Below, in pieces: positions 1 through 5,706 of a DNA stretch of 5,706 bases. The DNA is taken from the NCBI GenBank assembly GCA_014379065.1, contig JACMMM010000721.1, positions 1 to 5,706 of the forward strand. Direction: 5' to 3'. This stretch comes from Saprospiraceae bacterium. GTDB taxonomy: Bacteria > Bacteroidota > Bacteroidia > Chitinophagales > Saprospiraceae. Position numbers and translations under genes: made by a program. The notes beneath the pieces are model-generated. The model was not told the DNA's origin. It was given only the letters and a program-made list of their open reading frames with translations, and searched no databases. The first letter of the stretch is position 1, and every line of letters begins with the position of its first letter.

Positions 1-66
1 ATATGATCGAGAATATCGCCCGTCCAAAAAGATGGAAAAAAAGAATACAAAAAATATTTGCAAAGC
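1..66. other. AT-rich flank downstream of the permease pair, no gene seen
   Basis: On the minus strand this follows the heptamer array and contains T-rich runs (about 33-58), but no G+C-rich stem precedes them, so I cannot call an intrinsic terminator. The only pairing is GTCC/GGA(C)-like arms of 3-4 bp around 22-36, which is too weak. Transcription may continue past the window edge. Confidence 0.4.
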
Positions 67-101
67 GTAAATCCAAAATCCAAAATCGTAAATCGTAAAT
101 C
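67..101. repeat. Heptanucleotide tandem repeat, five units
   Basis: Plus strand units are GTAAATC (67-73), CAAAATC (74-80), CAAAATC (81-87), GTAAATC (88-94) and GTAAATC (95-101). All five share the core AAATC, and only the first two bases alternate between GT and CA. The array ends 3 bp from the permease stop codon, so it would lie in the 3' untranslated region. It cannot fold into a hairpin. Confidence 0.85.
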
Positions 102-104
102 TCC

Positions 105-392
105 TCACTCGCTGCGCAGTGATTTGACAGGATTTGTCAAGGCTGCGCGGATACTCTGAAAGCTGACCGTCAAAAATGCGATGCCTATCGCAACTAATGC
201 CGCCGCTACAAACATCCACCATTGTAAATCAATGTGATAGGCAAAATCTGCCAGCCATTTTTGCATAAAATAATAGGCAATGGGTGAGGCGATTACAATG
301 GCAAAAGCAACGAGTTTCAAGAAGTCTGTGGCCAAAAGCCGTGCAATGCCTGTGACAGATGCACCCAGCACTTTCCGGATGCCGATCTCTTT
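105..392 (-). repeat. 3'-terminal coding repeat, copy 1 (partner 2591-2878)
   Basis: The last 95 codons plus stop of the second permease align without gaps to the same segment of the first permease, with 228 of 288 bases identical (79%) by my manual count. The best stretch is 195-304 (98 of 110 identical). It includes 25 consecutive identical bases at 196-220, within the codons of the final membrane segment. Confidence 0.8.
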
Positions 393-2546
393 TCTCCGTC
401 GCTCAGCGGAGAAAGTGGCGAGGCCGAACAGACCCAGGCATGCAATGAATATCGCTCCGCCCGCTGAAGCAGACAAGATTTTTTGCCGCCTAACATCCTC
501 CTGATAAAACAAGGCCCATTGTTCATTTAAATAATGCCATTCAAACTGATGCCCGGGGTCCGTTTCCCGGAGCACTGCCTCCAAGCGAGGCAACACCTTT
601 TGGGCATCGGCAGGGCCTATGCGCACCGTAAAATAATCAATGGCGTGAACAGGATTCCGGCGGTTCGCCAAGATCAGGGGCGCGATTTTTTCGCGCAGGG
701 TATGGAAGTGAAAATCTCGCACAATGCCCACTACCTGCGCCCGGTAAGATTGCTCAAGGGAATCCTGATTGCCAGCAAAAGCGACGGTAGGGATTTCGAT
801 CCACTGCCCGGCGGGTTCAGTGATACCGAGCAGCGCGGCGGCACTTTCGTTGAGCAGCACGGCGGTAGAGTCGGATAGGGTGGGTGCAAAATTCCGGCCC
901 GACAGCAGGGCAACATCGTAGGTTTTTAAAAAATCCTCATCGGCCCCGATGAACCAAGCAGTCTTTGTCTCCGTGTTTGCAGCTTCGCCTTCCCGGCGTA
1001 CAACGACGTTTGCCATGTTTTTCCATTCACCGGGCACTCTGGATGTCACACTAACGGCTTCAACACCGGGTATTTGGGCATAGCCCGCTTTTACTGTTTC
1101 AAAATCGCGTCGCACCTTGCCGCTATTGATGTCCACCACCACCAATTGGTCATGGGTGAAACCGAGGTCTTTCTTTTCCAAAAAACGCATTTGGCGCCAT
1201 ACCACCCCTGTGGCGATCATCAGCAAGGCCGACAAGCCGAATTGCGCCACGACGAGACTCTTGCGCAACGAAAACTCCCACCGACTGCCCGGCATAACAT
1301 TTTTGAACAACATCACTGGGCGCAGTCGCGCCAGATAGAATGCCGGATAAAGCCCTGCCAGCAATCCAATCAACAATGCTGCGCCAATGGCCCCAGCCCA
1401 GATGAACGGGTCGGTCGAGGCGTTGAGCATCAGTGTTTTGTCGGTGAATTCGTTGAATGCAGGGAGCGCGAGTTGGAGTAGACCAATGGCCAACACAAAC
1501 GCCCCAGCCACTAACAGGTATGTCTCCGTAAGAAACTGCCCGATCATGTGCTTTTGCCCTGCGCCCACCACTTTGCGAACACCCACTTCCTTGCCCCTTC
1601 CGGCGGCTCGTGCAGTGGTCAGGTTGATGTAATTGATACAGGCAATACTGAGTAAAAATAGCGCGACGAGCATCAGCACGGTCATATAGGCAGGGTTCGC
1701 AAGGCGGTCGCTAAGTCCCTCAATACCCGCTCCTTTAAAATGGATATCAAGCATCGGCATGAGGCTGTGTTTGCGCTGCCCCGTTTGGCCTGCTGGCGTG
1801 CTGGCAGCAGCGAGGGCATTTAGTTTTGCCGCTACAGAAACCGGATCGGCATCGGGTTGTAGCAAAATCCAGGTCGGAAAATTGTTGGAAGTCCAATCGC
1901 TGACCTTTGCCTGTTTCATAAAATTGGTCTCGTCGTAGGTGGAAGTGGACACGACGCAATCAAAATGAATGGAGGAGTTCCTTGGGAAATCTTCCAGCAC
2001 CCCCGTCACCGTTTGCGGCTCATATCCTTGAATGGTGAGGGCTTTTCCATACACCTGGTCGGTGCCAAACAATCGCCGGGCAAATGCGCGGCTCAGTACC
2101 ACCGAATTCGGAGCAACGAAGGCCGTGTTCTGGTCGCCCGATACCCACTTAAAGTCAAACAGCTTCCCGAAGGAAGCGTCCGCATGCCAGATTCGTTCGT
2201 GAAAGGCTTGTTTTGGATCATTTACATAGACATTTGAACGTCCCGTGGCCCCCATTTTGACGACCTCGGCTATTTGCGGGAATTCTTGTTTGCCGCGTTC
2301 GGCCATCAAGTAGGAAGTTGAGCCCACACGTGTCGTTTGGCCATTCAGATCAGTTCGTTCTTCTATCAATCTGTAAATTCGATTGGCTTTGGCATGCAGC
2401 GCATCGAAGCGCAACTCGTCTGTGATGTATAGGCCAAGGAGCAAAAAGCCTGCGAAACCGACGGTCAATCCGGCTAAGTTGAGGCCCGTATAAAGTCCGT
2501 TGCGGCGAAAATTGCGCAGGGCAGTTTGAATAAAATTATATAGCAT
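105..2546 (-). CDS. MacB/FtsX-type ABC transporter permease, double-length (second gene of pair)
   Basis: Inner-membrane permease of the MacB/LolCE/FtsX (type VII ABC) superfamily, 813 aa, which would work with a separate ATPase. Two half-units are visible. The first has TM1 (about 19-42), a periplasmic MacB_PCD-like domain (about 45-285, with a VTGVLEDFPRNSS motif near 180-192) and three TMs (about 286-310, 342-363, 381-405). The second has TM5 (about 430-450), a second periplasmic domain (VVGIVRDFHFHTL near 605) and three TMs (about 693-712, 742-761, 774-796). Each half has a cytoplasmic FtsX signature: KEVGVRKVVGAG (319-330) and KEIGIRKVLGAS (719-730). The chain ends in PVKSLRSE, usual for this Bacteroidota family. 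The start gives the expected N-terminus (RNFRRN before TM1); an A-rich stretch but no Shine-Dalgarno precedes it. It lies 44 bp after the first permease, so co-transcription is likely. MacB-like proteins export peptides or lipoproteins or transmit force; which applies here is unknown, so I give no symbol. Confidence 0.95.
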   Translation of the reverse strand: MLYNFIQTALRNFRRNGLYTGLNLAGLTVGFAGFLLLGLYITDELRFDALHAKANRIYRLIEERTDLNGQTTRVGSTSYLMAERGKQEFPQIAEVVKMGATGRSNVYVNDPKQAFHERIWHADASFGKLFDFKWVSGDQNTAFVAPNSVVLSRAFARRLFGTDQVYGKALTIQGYEPQTVTGVLEDFPRNSSIHFDCVVSTSTYDETNFMKQAKVSDWTSNNFPTWILLQPDADPVSVAAKLNALAAASTPAGQTGQRKHSLMPMLDIHFKGAGIEGLSDRLANPAYMTVLMLVALFLLSIACINYINLTTARAAGRGKEVGVRKVVGAGQKHMIGQFLTETYLLVAGAFVLAIGLLQLALPAFNEFTDKTLMLNASTDPFIWAGAIGAALLIGLLAGLYPAFYLARLRPVMLFKNVMPGSRWEFSLRKSLVVAQFGLSALLMIATGVVWRQMRFLEKKDLGFTHDQLVVVDINSGKVRRDFETVKAGYAQIPGVEAVSVTSRVPGEWKNMANVVVRREGEAANTETKTAWFIGADEDFLKTYDVALLSGRNFAPTLSDSTAVLLNESAAALLGITEPAGQWIEIPTVAFAGNQDSLEQSYRAQVVGIVRDFHFHTLREKIAPLILANRRNPVHAIDYFTVRIGPADAQKVLPRLEAVLRETDPGHQFEWHYLNEQWALFYQEDVRRQKILSASAGGAIFIACLGLFGLATFSAERRRKEIGIRKVLGASVTGIARLLATDFLKLVAFAIVIASPIAYYFMQKWLADFAYHIDLQWWMFVAAALVAIGIAFLTVSFQSIRAALTNPVKSLRSE

Positions 2547-2577
2547 AATTGTCTTTTTTAAGTGCTACCAAAATGCC

Positions 2578-2590
2578 GTCGCTATGCGAC
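2578..2590 (-). other. Short hairpin between the two permease genes
   Basis: GTCGC-ATA-GCGAC on the minus strand is a perfect 5-bp stem with a 3-nt loop, starting at the base directly after the first permease's stop codon. No T-tract follows it, so it is not a standard terminator. In the remaining 31 bp of the gap I see no promoter, only an A-run (AAAAAAGACAATT) before the next ATG. It may mark an mRNA stability or translation boundary, or may be chance. Confidence 0.35.
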
Positions 2591-2878
2591 TCACTCGCTG
2601 CGCAACGATTTGACAGGATCTGCCAACGCCGCCCGGACACTCTGAATGGCGACCGTCAAAAGAGCAATGATTACGGCGGCCAATGCCGCCGCTACAAACA
2701 TCCACCCTTGTAAATCAATGCGATAGGCAAAATCGGCGAGCCAATGTTGCATCAAATAATAGGCAATAGGGGAGGCGATAACAATGGCCACAAATACCAG
2801 CGCCAGGAAGTCTTTGGCCAGCAAACCCGTAATGCCCGCCACCGAGGCGCCGAGCACCTTGCGAATGCCGATTTCTTT
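2591..2878 (-). repeat. 3'-terminal coding repeat, copy 2 (partner 105-392)
   Basis: Direct-repeat partner at an offset of 2486 bp, in the same reading frame. It encodes the second FtsX signature, the last two membrane segments and the PVKSLRSE tail. Upstream of the signature the two genes are much less alike. Confidence 0.8.
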
Positions 2879-5029
2879 GGTACGGCGCAGGATCGTGAAC
2901 ATACTCATCCCGAACAACCCAAGGCAACTGATGAGCAGCGCAATGCCCATCGTCCCATTGGCCAGCGAAGACATCTTGCGGTCCCCGGCATACATCTCGG
3001 CCAATACTTCGTCGTAAAACTTGTATTTGAACGGCACACCAGGGTACAATTTCTGCCATTCGAGATCCATTTTTCGGAAGCCCTGTTCCCAGGTTTTTGG
3101 ATCGGATCCTGCCATTTTGATGCTTAGGGTGGATTGAGTTTCGTTTTCGCAGAATAGCGCGATGGACTCTATTTTTTGATGCGAGGAAAGCATTTGGAAA
3201 TCGCTGACCACCCCTACAATGGGGTAGGTGTTCCCTTGGTTTTCCTTCAAGAACTGCCCGATGGCCGCCTGCGGCGAACCCAATCCGAAAGTTTCTACCG
3301 CAGTTTCATTGATGATCACCTCGCGGGCCGTATCGGAGGGCAACAAATTTCTGCCCGCCAGCAAGGGTATTTTGTACAAGCCGAGGGCAGCAGTGTCCAC
3401 TATTCTTTTGGACACATCATGTTCCGCTTGCACGCCTTTTTCGTTCACCGCTGCGTAGCTGTTCGTGTTCCAGGAGTCCGAAAAAATTTGCTCTCCTATC
3501 GAGATGCTCGCTACTTCGGGCAATTTTTTCAGTTCATCGGCAAGCGTGAAATGACGCTTCTCCATCTCTGGTTTTTGCAGGATTTTATAAGGAATATCTA
3601 TCAAAACAATGGCTTCGCGGTCAAACCCGAGGTCTTGTCGCATCAAAAATTGCATCTGGCGACCCACCACCAATGCCACGACGAGCAACAATTGCGACAC
3701 CACAAATTGGAACACAATCAAGCCTTGCCGTAGCCGAACACCGCCTTTGCTGCCTTTGGTCAATCCTCCACGAATCAGTTGAACGGGTTGGAACCGGGCC
3801 ATCAACCAGCCCGGATAAACCCCTGAAAGCAAACTCACCACCACCACCAAAGCTGCTGAAAAACCAAGTGTTGACCCGAGGCTGATAAATTCCAGTAGCG
3901 ACTTGTCCGTCGGAATCAGTTCCTGAAAATTGTTCAAGAACCAGGTAGCCAGCAATCCCGCCAGCCCCAATGCGGCAATGGTAACAATGGCGGTTTCGCC
4001 CAAAAACTGGGCAATGATGCTGCCTTTTTGACCTCCAAGGGTTTTTCGAACGCCGATTTCGCGGGTGCGCTGTGGCAGTTGGGCCGTGGCCAGATTGATG
4101 TAATTGATTACCGCCAGTAAAAGCAAAAACGCGCCGACCGCCATCAACCCGTATAATACTTTAGGATTGGCCGCACGGATATGGCTCCCAAAATCGCTGT
4201 CAAAATGCACGGCATGAAGCGATTGCAGGACATGGCGTCGCGTGGTCTTGTTTTTGGCCAATAACTCCCGGCTGTTTTCGTCAGAGACCCGATTGATTTG
4301 TTCCAGCACACGGGAAACATCAGCTTTCGGGTCGAGCAGCAAGTACAGCTGATTGTTGGAGCTCACCCCCACCCAGCGCCGCTTTTCGGTACTGATCGGT
4401 TTGGAGAAGGAGCGCATTTCCTTGGCCTCAAACACACTCGGGTAACCCAGATCTGCCACTACGCCCGTTACGGTGGTCTGCATGGTGTCATTGTAATAAA
4501 GGGTTTGACCCATGATTTGCTCCGGGGAAAGCCCTGGGTAATACCGCGAGGCGCGACTTTTTGTCAATACCACCTGGCCCGGAGCATTGAGCGCAGTGAC
4601 GGGGTTTCCAGCCAACCAATCGTACCTCGTCAGCTGGAAATAACCCCCGTCGGTTTCTACGATTTGGCGGATTTCTTCTTCAAAAACCCGAGGGTTGCCA
4701 CCACCCCAGCCGGGCACGGTGACATTGGTATAATACCGGTCAAATACGGGCACGGACAATTCCACGCCCGGAATTTCGGAGGCCGCATGAACCAATGGCA
4801 GGGGGATGCCGCCATTGCCGGACTCTTTTCCATCGGAAGCGTGCCAACTGGCTACACGGTATGCACGATCCCGGTTCGGGTGCGCGGCATCGTAACTAAA
4901 TTCAAAATCAACAATTTGGAATACTACCCAGGCCGCGGCCAAACCGACCGACAGGCCGATGATATTCAGGAAGGTGAAAAGGCGGCTGCGCCAGAGGGTA
5001 CGGAAGGTGAATTTTAGGTTGTTATTCAT
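2591..5029 (-). CDS. MacB/FtsX-type ABC transporter permease, double-length (first gene of pair)
   Basis: Paralogue of the downstream permease, 812 aa, with the same duplicated 8-TM plan: TM1 about 17-40, periplasmic domain about 42-288, TMs about 292-313, 345-365 and 384-408, TM5 about 435-456, second periplasmic domain about 465-685, TMs about 692-712, 741-760 and 774-796. FtsX signatures are REIGVRKTLGGQ (323-334) and KEIGIRKVLGAS (718-729); the C-terminus is PVKSLRSE. The first periplasmic domain keeps VTGVVADLGYPS (187-198), but the D-x-P-x-N-S part of the motif, intact in its partner, is lost. The N-terminus (LWRSRLFTFLNIIGLSVG, residues 12-29) fits the family, which supports this ATG although no Shine-Dalgarno is visible. 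It heads the pair, with the gene-free regulatory stretch upstream. There is no ATPase gene beside it. Family assignment is secure; substrate and partner subunits are unknown. Confidence 0.95.
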   Translation of the reverse strand: MNNNLKFTFRTLWRSRLFTFLNIIGLSVGLAAAWVVFQIVDFEFSYDAAHPNRDRAYRVASWHASDGKESGNGGIPLPLVHAASEIPGVELSVPVFDRYYTNVTVPGWGGGNPRVFEEEIRQIVETDGGYFQLTRYDWLAGNPVTALNAPGQVVLTKSRASRYYPGLSPEQIMGQTLYYNDTMQTTVTGVVADLGYPSVFEAKEMRSFSKPISTEKRRWVGVSSNNQLYLLLDPKADVSRVLEQINRVSDENSRELLAKNKTTRRHVLQSLHAVHFDSDFGSHIRAANPKVLYGLMAVGAFLLLLAVINYINLATAQLPQRTREIGVRKTLGGQKGSIIAQFLGETAIVTIAALGLAGLLATWFLNNFQELIPTDKSLLEFISLGSTLGFSAALVVVVSLLSGVYPGWLMARFQPVQLIRGGLTKGSKGGVRLRQGLIVFQFVVSQLLLVVALVVGRQMQFLMRQDLGFDREAIVLIDIPYKILQKPEMEKRHFTLADELKKLPEVASISIGEQIFSDSWNTNSYAAVNEKGVQAEHDVSKRIVDTAALGLYKIPLLAGRNLLPSDTAREVIINETAVETFGLGSPQAAIGQFLKENQGNTYPIVGVVSDFQMLSSHQKIESIALFCENETQSTLSIKMAGSDPKTWEQGFRKMDLEWQKLYPGVPFKYKFYDEVLAEMYAGDRKMSSLANGTMGIALLISCLGLFGMSMFTILRRTKEIGIRKVLGASVAGITGLLAKDFLALVFVAIVIASPIAYYLMQHWLADFAYRIDLQGWMFVAAALAAVIIALLTVAIQSVRAALADPVKSLRSE

Positions 5030-5073
5030 AGCAGATGGTATAAAAAGTAGGCAGGGAGCTTAGCCATGCTACT

Positions 5074-5088
5074 TCATACCTCGTGCCG
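5074..5088 (-). promoter_or_regulatory. Candidate sigma-54 (-24/-12) promoter for the permease pair
   Basis: The minus strand reads CGGCACGAGGTATGA, against the sigma-54 consensus TGGCACG-N4-TTGC. The -24 block GGCACG is perfect and the GG-N10-G spacing is right, but the -12 element reads ATGA, so the usual C of GC is A. The predicted transcription start is near 5062, giving a leader of about 33 nt before the ATG at 5029. The two repeated elements at 5141-5180 sit where activator sites normally lie for this promoter class. I see no Bacteroidota housekeeping promoter (TTTG / TAnnTTTG) in the gap. The call is an inference from motif and layout. Confidence 0.45.
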
Positions 5089-5142
5089 GAAATTTTAGGG
5101 GTTGATTTTCATGGAGTTAGAGCGATTGGGGATGGATCGGGG

Positions 5143-5158
5143 TGTTCGGATTCGGACG
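5143..5158. promoter_or_regulatory. Near-palindromic element, proximal copy (possible activator site)
   Basis: Plus strand TGTTCG-GATT-CGGACG, a near-palindrome resembling TGTCCG-N4-CGGACA with one mismatch per arm. It is centred about 89 bp upstream of the predicted start of the candidate sigma-54 promoter. With flanking bases it forms the first of two 19-bp direct copies. An enhancer-binding protein site is the favoured reading; a repressor operator is possible. Confidence 0.45.
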
Positions 5159-5163
5159 GCGGG

Positions 5164-5179
5164 TGTGCGGGGGCGGACG
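5164..5179. promoter_or_regulatory. Near-palindromic element, distal copy (possible activator site)
   Basis: Plus strand TGTGCG-GGGG-CGGACG, the second copy of the element, beginning exactly 21 bp (two helical turns) after the first and centred near -110 from the predicted start. The 19-bp blocks 5141-5159 and 5162-5180 agree at 15 positions. Three of the four differences fall in the spacer between the arms; the fourth is the variable base of the left arm. Confidence 0.42.
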
Positions 5180-5186
5180 GGGTGCT

Positions 5187-5249
5187 AACGTTCGTCGCTT
5201 TTTATTCTTATTTTGAGCGAGTTGCAACGAACGGTTCGTGTAGCGACGA
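5187..5249. repeat. Nested and mutually exclusive inverted repeats
   Basis: TCGTCGCT (5192-5199) pairs with AGCGACGA (5242-5249), a perfect 8-bp match. Inside it lies a perfect palindrome ACGAAC-G-GTTCGT (5227-5239). Its left arm plus the centre base (ACGAACG, 5227-5233) also pairs with CGTTCGT at 5189-5195. The three pairings compete with one another. The element lies 40-102 bp past the stop of the AT-rich gene and just upstream of the repeated regulatory elements. It could be the end of a transcription unit, but on the minus strand no T-run follows the stem. It could also be a small palindromic repeat or a mobile-element relic. Confidence 0.5.
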
Positions 5250-5288
5250 GGCGGTATGGGCAGATATACATTGCTCACTTCTCACCTA

Positions 5289-5706
5289 TTATTCTTCATC
5301 TTTTTCTTTTTTATTTTCACTCAAATGGGTGGTAATGAATTCAAGAATTTTAGCATTATTTCCTTTCAAACCATCTTCTTTTCCATAAAAGTTGCATATC
5401 AAAAATGCTCTTTCAAGATACGCACAACTTTCATAAAACTTCATCAATCCGCTCAATCTAATCAAGAAAAATGGAATTATTAATGCAATTATTATGAATG
5501 TTATCCACACTCCTATACCTGATTGAGATTTACCTGAATAGATTAAACACATCATATAATATGTTGAAATTGCTGGTAGTATTATAGTTGTACTTCTTAA
5601 AAATCGCCTAATACCTCTTACCCCAGCTATCTCATGGAAATAATAATTACCATAAACAGAAAAAATTGATTTCAGCCTATATGTGAAATTTGAAAACTTA
5701 CTTTTA
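5289..5706 (-). CDS. Small membrane protein of unknown function, 5' end outside the window
   Basis: I do not recognise this protein. The frame is open from the right edge to the TAA at 5289-5291, giving 138 visible codons. An uninterrupted run of that length is unlikely by chance in DNA of about 30% G+C. Two hydrophobic segments are visible, about residues 38-57 (STTIILPAISTYYMMCLIYS) and 65-86 (GVWITFIIIALIIPFFLIRL and neighbours). A polar region and a strongly charged tail (SENKKEKDEE) follow, so it is probably a small inner-membrane protein with a cytoplasmic C-terminus. The only Met codons near the first segment are at 5550-5555. Starting there would cut into that segment, so the true start is more likely beyond the window. 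Its base composition is far lower in G+C than that of the permeases, consistent with a different origin. It has the same orientation as the permeases but is separated from them by 259 bp. Confidence 0.6.
   Translation of the reverse strand, partial: KSKFSNFTYRLKSIFSVYGNYYFHEIAGVRGIRRFLRSTTIILPAISTYYMMCLIYSGKSQSGIGVWITFIIIALIIPFFLIRLSGLMKFYESCAYLERAFLICNFYGKEDGLKGNNAKILEFITTHLSENKKEKDEE

Noticed and set aside
22..58. Possible intrinsic terminator after the permease pair
   Set aside because: T-rich runs are present on the minus strand, but no stem longer than 3-4 bp precedes them.
67..101. CRISPR-like array
   Set aside because: Units are only 7 bp with no spacers; it is a simple tandem repeat.
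3176..3733. Plus-strand open frame of 185 codons
   Set aside because: Antisense shadow within the second half of the first permease; no recognisable domain.
4298..5017. Plus-strand open frame of 239 codons opposite the first permease
   Set aside because: It lies wholly antisense to a clear permease gene. Its composition (rich in His, Gly, Arg) is what the reverse of that coding sequence would give.
5051..5066. Second sigma-54-like match on the minus strand, TGGCT...TGC
   Set aside because: The GG and GC are separated by 11 bases rather than 10, and sigma-54 promoters are strict on this spacing. The start would also fall very close to the ATG.
5128..5182. G-rich runs on the plus strand that might form a G-quadruplex
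   Set aside because: The runs are separated by long loops and the G-rich strand is not the transcribed RNA. The regular 21-bp direct repeat explains the region better.
5083..5388. Plus-strand open frame of 101 codons across the regulatory gap
   Set aside because: It runs through the repeat elements and into the opposite-strand gene, has a low-complexity Gly/Asp/Ser-rich start and no family-like motif.

Overview
The window looks like the chromosome of a Bacteroidota bacterium. I base this on the type of the two large proteins (about 800-residue MacB/FtsX-type permeases with a duplicated architecture, which typically occur as families of paralogues in this phylum) and on start regions without a Shine-Dalgarno sequence. 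A free-living group such as Saprospiria, Cytophagia or Chitinophagia is my guess; the sequence does not settle it. The two genes have moderate G+C (about 50-55% by eye), but everything above about 5260 is near 30%.

Layout, in the direction of transcription (minus strand). An AT-rich gene for a small membrane protein enters from the right edge and stops at 5289. A 259-bp gene-free stretch follows (5030-5288). It holds nested inverted repeats (5187-5249), two direct copies of a near-palindromic element exactly 21 bp apart (5141-5180), and a candidate sigma-54 -24/-12 promoter (5074-5088). Next come two tandem ABC permease genes, 5029-2591 and 2546-105, separated by 44 bp that begin with a tiny hairpin. 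Downstream of the second stop is a five-unit heptamer array (67-101), then AT-rich sequence to the edge with no convincing terminator.

The two permeases share one architecture (TM1, periplasmic domain, TM2-4, all repeated) and were probably co-transcribed and produced together. Each double-length chain carries the equivalent of both halves of a MacB- or LolCE-like permease. No ATPase, adaptor or outer-membrane channel gene is in the window, so the energising subunit must be encoded elsewhere. The substrate cannot be read from the sequence.

The most interesting signals are the enhancer-like tandem repeats at about -89 and -110 from a possible sigma-54 promoter, and the last 95 codons of the two permeases. 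Those codons match at 79% in both DNA and protein while the periplasmic domains are strongly diverged, which suggests gene conversion or a conserved exchangeable 3' end.
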